A stretch of DNA of 64,000 nucleotides from Clavelina lepadiformis (GCF_947623445.1 NC_135246.1:20332288-20396287); one strand, 5' to 3'. Counted from the stretch's first letter, positions 11,154-20,755 are shown. A program made the numbers and translations. Notes: generated from the letters alone by a model not told the origin.

Positions 11154-11246
11154 GTGAGTTGTAGTTGCTTTACAGAACAATTGAACAGAACATGCGGCTT
11201 TACAGAACAATTTGTATACATTGACATTTTTGTTTTAATTTTTTAG

Positions 11247-11465
11247 GCATCACGGATTACTTTAAACTCCAGAAAGAAAATACCGCCAAGTTTGCTTGTT
11301 TCTTACAACGAAGCCGGAACCATGAAAACATTCATTGTTGCTGATTCAATCCACGTCAGATGTAACAACGATGCAACTTGTCGGTTGTTATTATGCTTAG
11401 CAATTGCAATACCCAAAGGTTTACCCTATTTTGGGTTTTTTACAAGCTCATCTCTTGAAGGATAG
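11247..11465 (+). CDS. Uncharacterised 189-aa gene, last exon
   Basis: A strong acceptor (TTTTAATTTTTTAG) is followed by 72 codons and TAG at 11463-11465. The block IPPSLLVSYNEAGTMKTFIV, then a short gap, then CRLLLCLAIAIPKGLPYFGF resembles the C-terminal block of multicopy 'SAM domain-containing protein 3-like' genes (a small beta segment, then LLxGLxxxLNxxYPK). That likeness is from memory and weak. A similar C-terminal block appears in the minus-strand gene at 16484-16790, so both may come from one expanded family, possibly transposon-borne. Confidence 0.6.
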   Translation, partial: ASRITLNSRKKIPPSLLVSYNEAGTMKTFIVADSIHVRCNNDATCRLLLCLAIAIPKGLPYFGFFTSSSLEG

Positions 11466-12558
11466 TCTGTCTGGTTATCTTATCATAAGTCCTCCAAATA
11501 CGTCTTCTTTGAGAAGTATGTGAACAATATGAACATAGAACATTATGAGTAATGATTTTACACTAAACTTATTGCAGCAATTATTATTACTCACGGGTGC
11601 CGGAAGAGGAAGGGCAGAGAGGACATCGCCCCCTTTTCTTTCTTTATTTTCCAAAATGACATTCAAAAAGTGTCCTTTTTTCGGATTTTGCCCCCTGCCA
11701 AAAATAATTCCGGCGCCCGTGATTGTACCTGCCTTGTTTCTGTTGCGCTGCTGTAATAAACGCTATTTTGGAAATTTTGACTGCCAAGTGACAATACGCA
11801 TAAAATAGTAAACACCTAGTTAGTAAACACGTACAACATTTAAACATAAACACCAAAGATAATAAACACCTAGTTAGAAAACACGTACAACATTTAAACA
11901 CAAAACAGAATAAACATGTGCGATTTAAACATGTAACCATTTTAGGCGTTTCTTTTTGGCCTCACTTTTCGTGTTTAATTAAATGTTTAACAAAATAACA
12001 GTGTATGGCTTATGTGTGGGCTTACTAAGGAATGGCCAAATCATTAAATGCCAAACAAGGGCCATACATGGCTTTTGTCTGTGAAAATGCAAAAACATTT
12101 TTATTTGACTATATCTACTTCATCCTGATAACAATTGCAGTGTTTGTTGCATTTCATTATCGTATAGTTCAATATTTCTGTATAAATTTTCTCAAAACCT
12201 TTGCCTAACTTCATGTGCGAAAAATGCTGCAGTTTGTAGTTTTTAAAAGCTGAAATAGAAGCAATCAGTGTATTATTATTTTATAAAGCAATTGATGAAA
12301 GATATCTTTCATTTAAATTCAAAACGTATACACATTTACGGTTACGAAATTGCTGTTTTGATAATAACGTTTAAGAAAAATTAGAAGTCAGTAATTTATT
12401 GAACTTTTAAAAACCCAAATAATAAGATGTTAATTGGCAATCAGTCTATTCATACGTTTAAATCAATGTCATTATAACACAATATCTCAAATAAACAAGC
12501 TCTACGAGTCTACGGGACCAGTTGGTAGTGCTATTATTCTTAAATTATCGTCACTTAC
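11466..12558. other. Intergenic, second GTGTTTAA/TTAAACAC cluster
   Basis: At about 11808-11990 the motifs TAAACAC and ACATTTAAACA repeat (ACACCTAGTTAG and ACGTACAACATTTAAACA each occur twice). The rest is AT-rich with no supported gene. The next downstream semaphorin exons expected on the minus strand were looked for here and not recognised. Confidence 0.5.
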
Positions 12559-12711
12559 CCGGAGTTTGTTCTCGAATAAAGAGGAATCGCGTTGTGTGGT
12601 TGCGTCACGTTGCTATGGAGATCCCACGCGTTGACGCTCTGGTACATTACGGGATGCATGCGCATGAAGTTGAGACTGCGGACGGATAATTTGCTTGGAT
12701 CGCTCGCACAG
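12559..12711 (-). CDS. Semaphorin Sema-domain exon (third downstream exon)
   Basis: Minus strand: acceptor CATTTCCAG, donor CTCCGG|GTAAGT, 153 nt. With the split codon from the previous exon it reads S-CASDPSKLSVRSLNFMRMHP, then VMYQSVNAWDLHSNVTQPHN and AIPLYSR. This is the Sema-domain segment with the family's 'LxFxxxHPxM…V…PL' pattern. Semaphorins are secreted or membrane guidance ligands of plexins. The C-terminal blades, PSI and later domains would follow, but no such exon was found to the left. Confidence 0.85.
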
Positions 12712-12820
12712 CTGGAAATGAAAAAATACGTCATAATTACTAACCCTTGTGCATAGCACGATGATCAAATATTACGTCAAAAACGACTTTTATGAGACGT
12801 CATAATAATGTATGATGTAC

Positions 12821-12973
12821 CTGGCCAGGTGAGGTTCGGAGTAGTTGTCCTGCTGAGCCCAGTATTGTGCACTGGTCTTTGCATCGGCGAATTTCTCATA
12901 AAATGCGCCGTTCCTGGAAGCTTCAATGTCCGGCAGAGAGAATGCGCAAATGGCCGATGCAGGGATGCTGTTG
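12821..12973 (-). CDS. Semaphorin Sema-domain exon
   Basis: Minus strand: acceptor CTCCTCGCAG and donor GGCCAG|GTACAT. After completing a Ser codon it reads NSIPASAICAFSLPDIEASR, then NGAFYEKFADAKTSAQYWAQ, matching the family signature 'SAxCxFxLxDIxxxFxGxF'. Entry phase 2 fits the exon at 13084 (AG|C) and exit phase 2 fits the exon at 12711. The Cys is the conserved disulfide residue of this blade. Confidence 0.9.
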
Positions 12974-13083
12974 CTGCGAGGAGGAGCGAGAATTCAATGT
13001 GGTGTGGTTAAGCTTGGGTTATGCTGCCGGGTGCCTTCATACTAGTTCGAGGTTTGTGAATATTCAGCCCTATGCTAACCCAC

Positions 13084-13307
13084 CTGGGCGTGTTCATGAG
13101 AGCGAAAACCATCTTTGTCTTCCCGACCTTGTACAACTTGTCCAACGTCACCAGCTCAGTGACGTCACTAAGCTCGTTGAAGTAGAACGGCGGTTGTCCT
13201 GGCAACGAGCAGTTCAGTCTCGCTTTGAAGAATGACGAGAACTGATTCCTCAAATTGCGCCATCCACCGTCGTGCTTGCAAACTTGACCGATGCGTGTGT
13301 AAACTTG
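13084..13307 (-). CDS. Semaphorin Sema-domain exon (core motif)
   Basis: Minus strand: acceptor TTTTCCCTACAG, donor CCCAG|GTGGGT. It reads QVYTRIGQVCKHDGGWRNLR, then NQFSSFFKARLNCSLPGQPP and FYFNELSDVTEL. This is the hallmark 'RxxRVCKxDxGG…FxKARLxCSxPG…FYFxxL' run of the Sema beta-propeller. It resembles class 5 semaphorins most (KARLNCS…PFYYNEL), but the subclass is a guess. It ends MVFALMNTP plus 2 nt, where other semaphorins have 'YGVFTT'. Four in-phase exons in order make the identification strong. Confidence 0.93.
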
Positions 13308-13382
13308 CTGTAGGGAAAACATTAATTTAACTTTCCCGCCAATTTTAAATTACTGCCTATTATATGAAGTAATTTAATGTAC

Positions 13383-13473
13383 CTCTGATTTATCCTCGAC
13401 GGAGATCTCGGTAAAAACGAATAAACTTTGTTCAAAGACATGCCGCCGTCGACGAATTTAATGAAATGGGGGG
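13383..13473 (-). CDS. Semaphorin Sema-domain exon with a 1-base frameshift
   Basis: Minus strand: acceptor TTATTTTCCAG, donor CAGAG|GTACAT. The first part reads PHFIKFVDGGMSLNKVYSF, as in 'PxFVGSxxxGxxxVYFFF'. The second part reads FTEISVEDKSE only in another frame. The switch is at a run of five T (plus-strand A run 13413-13417). One more T would make the exon 92 nt, restore the conserved motif and give phase 0 into the exon at 13307. So this is either a homopolymer sequencing error or a real disabling mutation. Upstream exons of the gene were not recognised between 13474 and the repeats. Confidence 0.8.
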
Positions 13474-13776
13474 CTGGAAAATAACAACCATTATTTATGG
13501 TCATTAACTGGCAATTAGTTGCTATTTATTAACGAACACCAAGCATTAAAATTTTAATAAATCTTAGACGATAACACTTTTCATTCCGACGAAGTGACTT
13601 GGCGTGACAAGTTTGGGACATAGTCATTTGTTTCTTACATGATAATAGGTTCTATTACATGTCATTACGTCACATAGAGGTCGGGTTTACTTTAGCAAAA
13701 TGCTTATTGTTGCGTGAAGGCTAAAAAAACGACAAGTACCAAGTAAGAAATGCAAGTCTTGTGCAAACGCAGGTTA
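13474..13776. other. No gene seen
   Basis: Sequence upstream of the semaphorin exons in its own orientation. No further Sema-domain exon, repeat or RNA gene is recognised before the composite repeat starts at about 13777. Confidence 0.5.
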
Positions 13777-14240
13777 AGAAACCATCTACTCCAAACGAAG
13801 AAGAAGAGAGAAATGAGAAAAATGGAGCGTAAAGTTAATTCACAATGGGATACAGGAAAACGTACCGATCGAAAACGTTATCAACTTTAAGGTGGTGAGT
13901 TTAGAACTGAAGAAATTTGCTAAATACCATTGCTAAATTTGCCATTTGCTAAAAAGGGTTAACAAATTGCTACTGAGTGAAACCATTTGCTAAATAGGGT
14001 TAACAAATGGCTATAGACAGTAAACATTTGCTAAATAGGGTTAACAAATGGCTACTGAGTGTAACCATTTTCTAAATAGGGTTAACAAATGGCTACTGAT
14101 TGTAACCTTTTGCTAAATAGGGTTTACATTTGGATACTCATGGTAACCTTTTTCTATTTTACAAATGGCTACTTCTAGTTACCATTTGCTAAATAGGGTT
14201 AACAAATGCCTACTGAGTGTAACCATTTTATAAATAAGGT
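13777..14240 (+). repeat. Leader plus 41-bp minisatellite of the composite repeat
   Basis: A leader (AAACCATCTACTCCAAACGA, then GAAGAAGAGAG, to about 13930) is shared with 18745-18890. It is followed by about seven units of a 41-bp repeat built on GCTAAATAGGGTTAACAAAT, then GGCTACTGAGTGTAACCATT. The same order (leader, 41-bp units, 53-bp units) is seen near 18.75-19.27 kb. Each unit contains a telomere-like AGGGTTA. Confidence 0.9.
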
Positions 14241-15525
14241 TAGGGTTAGTTATAATTAGCACGGGTACAAACGTAAGTTTTGTAAGTTGTAATTCGCACG
14301 GGTACAAATATGCAGGAAGTAACTATTACCAAATGTATCTCGCAACGTTGCGGGTATTAAATTGCACGAAGTAACAATTACCAAATGTATCTCGCAACGT
14401 ATACGGGTATCAAATTGCACGAAGTAAAAATTACCAAATGTATCTCGCATCGTATACGGGTATCAAATTGCCAAAAAGTATGGTATCTGGAAAATGGCTA
14501 CGCATTTTGTAGCCATTTCCAGATTAACTTGCAAATCACTACTCCAAATTAGAAATTTAACTGGGCAACTCGCAAAAGGCTATTGTATTGCACAGCGTTT
14601 AACTTTTGCAATTTTAATTTTGTGGTTAGTAAAGAAACATATTGCAATAATTTTGATTAAAAAAGTGTTTTAGGCAAAGAACCGCAAGATGAAGCCAGAC
14701 AAGTCTATTTTTTGAATTTCGATTCATCTGCGTCAAGTGGTGAAAGCGTTTTATTGCAGTAAAATATTGTGTTTGCTGTTTCAAATTTGAGAAAATTAAT
14801 TTTTCTCAAACGCGTAAAAACGCTGTGTGTTAGTGATTGTTGGTAGGCCCAACGTCGAATCGTGTAAGATTGTAGTTAGCGCGCCAACCTAGGTCTGACG
14901 AAGATTTTTTGTTGCAATTTGATACCCGTATACGTTGCGAGATACATTTGGTAATTTTTACTTCGTGCAATTTGATACCCGTATACGTTGCGAGATACAT
15001 TTGGTAATAGTTACTTCGTGCAATTTGTTACCCGTATAAGTTGCGAGATACATTTGGTAATTGTTACTTCGTGCAATTTGATACCCGTATAAGTTGCGAG
15101 ATACATTTGGTAATTTTTACTTCGTGCAATTTGATACCCGTATACGTTGCGAGATACATTTGGTAATTGTTACTTCGTGCAATTTGATACCCGTATACGT
15201 TGCGAGATACATTTGGTATTTGTTACTTCGTGCAATTTGTTACCCGTATACGTTGCGAGATACATTTGGTAATTGTTACTTCGTGCAATTTGATACCCGT
15301 ATACGTTGCGAGATACATTTGGTAATAGTTTCTTCGTGCATATTTCTACCCGTGCGAATTATAACTTACAAAACTTACGTTTGTACCCGTGCGAATTATA
15401 AGTTACAAAAAATACGAACGCAATGCGAATGAAATGAATTTGTTGCTTTAGTACCTCAAGACACTTAGATATATTATTATATATAACAAATATTATTCTT
15501 ATATAAAAGAAATCTATGGCTACAC
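14241..15525 (+). mobile_element. Foldback-like element: 53-bp repeat arms around a 440-bp core
   Basis: The left arm (14246-14475) holds about three 53-bp units in forward orientation behind TATAATT…GCACGGGTACAA. The core (14476-14914) is single-copy within the element and includes a hairpin with AAATGGCTAC and GTAGCCATTT arms near 14491-14518. The right arm (14915-15375) holds about eight units in the reverse orientation and ends with the inverted ACCCGTGCGAATTATA. A tail (to about 15525) follows. Tandem-repeat arms in opposite orientation around a unique middle is the layout of foldback elements. No transposase is present. The core, right arm and tail recur inverted at 23545-24617. Confidence 0.75.
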
Positions 15526-16483
15526 TGTTAAAAAAATCTTGTAAAATTTACCCCTTCAATCTTGGCAGCAGTTTTTACAAAAATTATTGTAAATTTTCCT
15601 CTAAAAACATTGTAAATTTTACTTACTTTTTTCGAAAATGTTCCGATGTTTACTTGTAAAATCTACGTAGCATGGTTTGTAATATTTACTTACTAAAGAT
15701 GGAAAATTTGTTGGTTTAAAGCAGTAAATTTTACATGGTTAGGTGGTATTTTTGATATGAATTTCATTGCGTGATTAAAATGCGAGCACACAACTTTTGC
15801 ACTTAAAATTGAAAACAGACCTACAAACACATTTACACAATTTATTTTACATAATTCGAATTACACAAAACTTTTTTAACATGAAACACATGCCCACTAA
15901 ATGATAAACGTGGGAAACACATCATGAAGTAAATCATATCACATGAAAAACAGGGGTGTTTAAAGTAGAAACAAAGCATTTACAGGAGACATTCAAAATA
16001 ATATAACAATACTAATTTATATAACTAAGTTGACGTTTTTCATTGATTTAAACTGTACATGTATCCTTAAAATGTTGCATGTTGATGAGGCAGAATTGAT
16101 AACTACAGAATTGCACCCTAATAACCCTAACCTAACATACTTTGTTCTGTGGTAATTGTACATCTAAATTTGAAATAGGTGCAATACAAGGTAAATCCAG
16201 TTTAAATTTTGTTTAGAAATGGTGTCATGTCAAATCTCATAAAAGAAAAAAATGTAGTAAAAACATTTTGAACATAGAAAGGTTAACGAAAGCCAACATA
16301 ACGCAGGGTCCTTTTCAACAACACTGTAAAACAGCATAGAACGACTTCTTTCCATCATTTTAGTGATCATTACAAGCTTGAGATATCATTTTGCAAAGTT
16401 TCAAGATTTTAGAAAGAACATCATGTCATAGAAAGAACACAGAACACATCATTACCTTCACATTAAAATTAAACATTAGTAAG
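15526..16483. other. AT-rich spacer with repeated GTAAATTTTAC-like motifs
   Basis: Between 15530 and 15740 the motif TGTAAAATTTAC or a close variant occurs about seven times, after CACTGTTAAAAAAA at 15526. This could be the end of a non-autonomous DNA transposon, but no matching second terminus was established. The rest is AT-rich with no supported gene. Confidence 0.4.
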
Positions 16484-16611
16484 TCAGTATTTTACAGCAA
16501 AGTAATTTTCTTGCACACAAATACAGTACTTTTGCACAAATTTCGTTGTAAATTTGGCCTTTTGTCTTTCTATTGACACGACATATGTTCTTCCAGTCAT
16601 AAGATAACTGC
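16484..16611 (-). CDS. Last exon of an uncharacterised minus-strand gene
   Basis: Minus strand: acceptor TTTATTGCAG. Entering with 2 nt it reads G, then SYLMTGRTYVVSIERQKAKF, TTKFVQKYCICVQENYFAVK and Y, and stops at TGA (16486-16484). The run 'LGSYLMTGRTYVVSIE…FVQ' resembles C-terminal blocks of multicopy invertebrate proteins of unknown function. It is similar in kind to the last exon at 11247-11465. The phase join with the exon at 16727 is exact. Confidence 0.5.
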
Positions 16612-16726
16612 CTGCAATAAATAAAAAGCACATGAAGACAACAAATATAACCGAAAAATTCCTGTTGTTTTAACAGTAAATATAAACCAACAGGCGGAGA
16701 AATAGAACTAATAAAGTTAAACATAC

Positions 16727-16790
16727 CCAATGTGGTAATGAATGGTGTGACTGGAATTCCGCTTAATGTACTTTCCATAGAAACATCTTC
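16727..16790 (-). CDS. Penultimate exon of an uncharacterised minus-strand gene
   Basis: Minus strand: acceptor GGGGTTTAG, donor TTGG|GTATGT. It reads EDVSMESTLSGIPVTPFITT, then L plus 1 nt, which completes a Gly codon with the next exon. Upstream exons were not found between 16800 and 18260, so the gene is either degraded or has exons I could not recognise. Confidence 0.45.
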
Positions 16791-18259
16791 CTAAACCCCA
16801 AAAACAAGACTTAAAAAGCCATCATCACTGATCAACCTTGACAAAAATGAATCCAACAGTTTACTTACAGCAAAGACTTTGTGTTAAATATATCAATTAA
16901 TGAAATATAAAATTGTGTACGACATAGAATTCTCATCTATCGAATCAGTGAAGCATAACACTGCGTGACGTAATCGATTGCTTCCCCTGTGCGTGCATTA
17001 CGAGTCATCACTTTTCAGTCGTATGTTCAACGCCGCAACATGTCTTTGTGCTGTTGCTGTAACAATGTTCTATTTTGATTTATTCGTTCAATGAAGCTTC
17101 AATATAATCAGAATATATAGTTGTCAAGGTGTACAATTAATTCTAAGATTAAAAAAAGCGAAACAACGACCTGAGACTCATTCACTTCGAGGACATTGAA
17201 CAATTCAACAGACAAACTTTGTAATTGAAGTGGTCGCCCTTACAGGCTAAGGAACGACAAACAAACATTTCATTACAACTTCATAGACAGATTGCTTCTA
17301 ATATGACATTTTATATGACTTTGCAAAGACATATCACGAAATTCCTTGTTACATATTGGCAATGTGCACTGAAAACCTACTGTAGATGCCATTTATCGTT
17401 AACCAAGGCTATACCTGTACAAGCACAAAAAAAACAATTCTATAACAATTTTGGCCCAGTGTCATAAAATCGTGTCACAAGAAAAAAGCATACAAAATTT
17501 CAAGTACATTGAAATTCCATTTAGCCTAGTTTCATTACTTGACAGTTGTAACTTAACAGTGGGACAGATAGGCAGGGTAGTGCCAATGGCCTTACAATCA
17601 GCATCATTTATTAAAATATAGACCTAGGAATTAGTTGCGGCAGAAAATAATTAGAATTTCAGTATTTGCATGGCGTAAAACATAGGCTTAGGCTAGAAGT
17701 TATTATTTTCGGCTTAAATCTCCCTGCAATAAAACGCAAGTACTACAGGACTTCATCTGTTCACTCAGCAAATGGTAGTGTATAGGATTAGCCTAGTTTG
17801 GCTCAGGCGTAAATCCTATACGGTACCCGACTGAAAAGTTTGGCAGTTTGACCAGTTGTCGTGCGAGCATACGCAAATTTTGGGCTGGTGATGGATACTG
17901 ATGCCTAATTTCTTTGTTTCATTGCTACAAAATTACACCATCATATCAATCTTTGCACGCACGATTACTCGTCAAAAACTGCCTTACTTTCCAGTCGGTT
18001 CCACTATTGCTACACCGTACCGGTATTATTCGTAGCCTGTAGGGTGATTTTGTCAATAGAGTCTAGCTAGATTTAAAACTTTGCATTGTAATATCCAGTT
18101 AAACACTCATTCTTCCATTAGTTACGTAGCCTATAGTTCAAATAAATAATACTACTAACTTTTTTTAGCGAATTGGGAAACATTATACTGTACTCTAACT
18201 GTTTTTGAGCTCTATCTGATCAACGACTATGGCTAACTTGAAAATGGTTAAAAAAAGAT
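16791..18259. other. No gene seen
   Basis: About 1.5 kb without a recognised gene, tandem repeat or RNA. Earlier exons of the minus-strand gene ending at 16484 would be expected here but none could be supported. Confidence 0.4.
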
Positions 18260-18353
18260 AAAACTTTCGGGCGAAGCCACGTGTGTTCCTTCAGCTGGCT
18301 GGCAAACTGAACAGCAGTACATAAAACTGTTCTTCCAGAAAAGAGTGATGCGT
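18260..18353 (-). repeat. Inverted copy of the repeat at 6312-6407
   Basis: The reverse complement of 6312-6407 with a few substitutions. It is followed after about 90 bp by the LINE remnant. Confidence 0.75.
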
Positions 18354-18439
18354 TATGTAGTCAGTTCCCATTTGACAATACCCTACGGGAAATTTGAAAA
18401 AAATGACCCAATATAGGCAAATACAAAGAAATGAGCATC

Positions 18440-18770
18440 ACCACCGGGTACATCACAGAACATCACCACCGGGAATGTATTTTCCCAGATGTGCTTGGCC
18501 TAAACTCAATCGCCTTCGAACTGGCGTTGGCCATTTTCCGCTCAACCATGCACAAATGGGGCATGGCTCCATCTTCGGCATGTGAGTGTGGTGCAGAAGA
18601 GCAGACTGCAGACCACGTCATAACATCTTGTCCGACATACCGCTATCCTTGTGGAACCGTGGTCTGACAACAATGGATGAAAACCTGGTCAGCTGGCTAA
18701 CAAACACTTGCCCTACAATATGAGGTTTTTTGCTCACTCTCTCAAGAAACCATCTACTCCAAACGAAGAA
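18440..18770 (+). mobile_element. 3' end of a LINE (non-LTR retrotransposon) ORF2
   Basis: Three short frames carry the C-terminal end of a LINE reverse-transcriptase protein. The first is PRCAWPKLNRLRTGVGHF (about 18483-18540). The second is TMHKWGMAPSSACECGAEEQ and TADHVITSCPTYRYP (18545-18650), with the CxC…HxxxxC zinc-knuckle-like motif. The third is TTMDENLVSWLTNTCPTI followed by TGA at 18720. Two frameshifts separate them. A 3' tail of the CAAACGAAGAAGAAGAAA type follows, as in many LINEs. It is a 5'-truncated, dead copy. Confidence 0.85.
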
Positions 18771-19266
18771 GAAGAAAGAAATGAGAAAAATGGAGCGTAA
18801 AATTAATTCACAATGGGATACAGGAAAACGTACTGATTGAAAACGTTATCAACTTTAAGGTGGTGAATTTAGAACTGAAGAAATTTGCTAAATACCATTG
18901 CTAAATTTGCCATTTGCTAAATAGGGTTAACAAATTGCTACTGAGTGAAACCAGTTGCTAAATAGAGTAAAAATGTGGCTACTGACTTTAACCATTTGCT
19001 AAATAGGGTTAACAAATTGCTACTGAGTGAAACAATTTGCTAAATAGGGTTAACAAATTGCTACTGATTGTAACCATTTGCTAAATAGGGTTAACAAATG
19101 CCTACTGAGTGTAACCATTTTATAATAGAGGTTAGGGTTAATTATAATTACCACGGGTACAAACGTAAGTTTTGTAAGTTGTAATTCGCACGGGTACAAT
19201 TATGCACGAAGTAACTATAACCAAATGTATCTCGCAACGTATACGGGTGTTAAATTGCACGAAGTG
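18745..19266 (+). repeat. Composite repeat copy (leader, 41-bp units, one or two 53-bp units)
   Basis: Nearly the same leader as 13777-13930, starting within the LINE tail, then about five 41-bp units and a truncated 53-bp arm. The copy breaks off at GCACGAAGTGG (about 19258-19268), where the tRNA array begins. The core and opposite arm are absent. Confidence 0.85.
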
Positions 19267-19280
19267 GTACGAACGTATGA

Positions 19281-19299
19281 TCGAATCCTGCCGACAACG
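19281..19299 (+). pseudogene. tRNA-Ser 3' stub at the array edge
   Basis: TCGAATCCTGCCGACAACG is the T-arm and acceptor 3' strand of the tRNA-Ser repeat that follows. The rest of the tRNA is replaced by the end of the 53-bp repeat, so this is the left breakpoint of the tRNA array. Confidence 0.8.
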
Positions 19300-19375
19300 C
19301 GGAATTGAAATCATGTTTTCATAAGTGATTCGAGAAAAGTGTGTTTTTATCTATTTGCGTTGAACATTAAGCACA

Positions 19376-19457
19376 GTTGTCGTGGCCGAGTGGTTAAGAC
19401 GACAGAATCGAAATCTGCTGGGATCTGCCCGCGTAGGTTCGAATCTTGCCGACAATG
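19376..19457 (+). tRNA. tRNA-Ser-like, anticodon CGA
   Basis: Class II cloverleaf: acceptor GTTGTCG/CGACAAT with discriminator G, D-arm TGGCCGAGTGGTTAAGA, long variable arm GGGATCTGCCC, T-loop TTCGAAT. The anticodon loop is ATCGAAA, with an unusual A at position 32, and the top pair of the anticodon stem is A-C. Possibly a degraded copy. Confidence 0.6.
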
Positions 19458-19533
19458 CCGAAATGAAATCATGTTTTCACAAGTGATTCGAGAAGAGTGC
19501 GATTTTATCTATTTGCATTGCACATTATGTACA

Positions 19534-19615
19534 GTTGTCGTGGCCGAGTGGTTAAGGCGACAGACTCGAAATCTGCTGGGTCTTGCCGGCGTAGGTTCGA
19601 ATCCCCCCGACAACG
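19534..19615 (+). tRNA. tRNA-Ser-like, anticodon CGA, weak T-stem
   Basis: Acceptor GTTGTCG/CGACAAC and anticodon loop CTCGAAA. The T-stem pairs GTAGG with CCCCC, leaving two mismatches, so it may not fold. Box A and box B are otherwise intact. Confidence 0.5.
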
Positions 19616-19690
19616 TGGAATTAAAATCAGGCTTCCATAAGTGATTTGCGACAGTGCGATTTTATCTATTTGCATTGAACATTAAGCACA

Positions 19691-19772
19691 GTTGTCGTGG
19701 CCGAGTGGTTAAGACGACAGATTACAAATTTGTTGGGCTCTGCCCGCGTATGTTCGAATCTTGCCGACAATG
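19691..19772 (+). tRNA. tRNA-Ser-like body, anticodon ACA (Cys codon UGU)
   Basis: The anticodon stem ACAGA/TTTGT (one G-T pair) closes the loop TTACAAA, giving anticodon ACA at 19724-19726. Body, variable arm (GGGCTCTGCCC) and acceptor are those of a serine tRNA. A near-identical copy follows at 19848. Confidence 0.55.
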
Positions 19773-19847
19773 CGGAATTGAAATCATGCTTCCATAAGTG
19801 ATTTGCGACAGTGCGATTTTATCTATTTGCATTGAACATTAAGCACA

Positions 19848-19929
19848 GTTGTCGTGGCCGAGTGGTTAAGACGACAGATTACAAATTTGTTGGGTTCTGC
19901 CCGCGTATGTTCGAATCTTGCCGACAATG
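19848..19929 (+). tRNA. tRNA-Ser-like body, anticodon ACA
   Basis: Same as the copy at 19691 with one change in the variable arm (GGGTTCTGCCC). The acceptor ends CGACAAT, closing with a G-T pair. Confidence 0.55.
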
Positions 19930-19982
19930 CGGAATTGAAATCATGCTTCCATAAGTGATTTGCGAAAAGTGCTGTTTCGTCT

Positions 19983-20343
19983 CCATGACTACGCTAGACT
20001 GCGCTAGATTGCGCTAGACTACGCTCGACTACGCTCGACTACGCTCGACTACGCTCGACTACGCTCGACTACGCTCGACTACGCTCGACTACGCCCGACT
20101 ACGCTCGACTACGCTCGACTACGCCCAACTACGCCCGACGACGCCCGACTACGCCCGACTACGCAAGACTACGCAAGACTACGCAAGACTACGCCCGACT
20201 ACGCCCGACTACGCCCGACTACGCCCGACTACGCTCGACTACGCCCGACTACGCCCGACTACGCCCGACTACGCCCGACTACGCCCGACTACGCCCGACT
20301 ACGCCCGACTACGCAAGACTACGCAAAACTACGCAAGACTACG
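19983..20343 (+). repeat. 10-bp satellite (CGACTACGCY)n, array 1
   Basis: About 36 units of CGACTACGCC or CGACTACGCT, with a few AGACTACGCA variants at the end. It follows a tRNA spacer (GTGCTGTTTCG…) and runs straight into TAGAATCTTGCCGACAATG, the 3' part of a tRNA unit. Confidence 0.95.
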
Positions 20344-20439
20344 CTAGAATCTTGCCGACAATGCGGAATTGAAATCAGGTTTTCATACGTGATTCGAGAA
20401 AAGTGCGAATTTATCTATTTGCGTTGAATATTAAGCACA

Positions 20440-20521
20440 GTTGTCGTGGCCGAGTGGCTAAGGCGACAGACTTGAAATCTGTTGGGCCTTGCCGACGTAG
20501 GTTCGAATCCTGCCGACAACG
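20440..20521 (+). tRNA. tRNA-Ser, anticodon TGA
   Basis: The best-formed copy of its block. Acceptor GTTGTCG/CGACAAC plus G73, D-arm GGCCGAGTGGCTAAGGC, anticodon stem ACAGA/TCTGT fully paired around CTTGAAA, T-arm GTAGG/CCTGC around TTCGAAT. The variable arm GGGCCTTGCCG is slightly weakened. Decodes UCA and likely the UCN family. Confidence 0.85.
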
Positions 20522-20597
20522 TGGAATTAAAATCACGCTTCCATAAGTCATTTGCGAAAAGTGCGATTTTATCTATTTGCATTGAACATTAAGCACA

Positions 20598-20679
20598 GTT
20601 GTCGTGGCCGAGTGGTTAAGGCGACAGATTCGAAATCTGCTGGGATCTGCCCGCGTAGGTTCGAATCTTGCCGACAATG
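20598..20679 (+). tRNA. tRNA-Ser-like, anticodon CGA
   Basis: Anticodon loop TTCGAAA and acceptor GTTGTCG/CGACAAT. The anticodon stem has an A-C mismatch at its top (ACAGA/TCTGC). The variable arm is GGGATCTGCCC. Confidence 0.65.
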
Positions 20680-20755
20680 CCGAAATGAAATCATGTTTTC
20701 ACAAGTGATTCGAGAAGAGTGCGATTTTATCTATTTGCATTGCACATTATGTACA

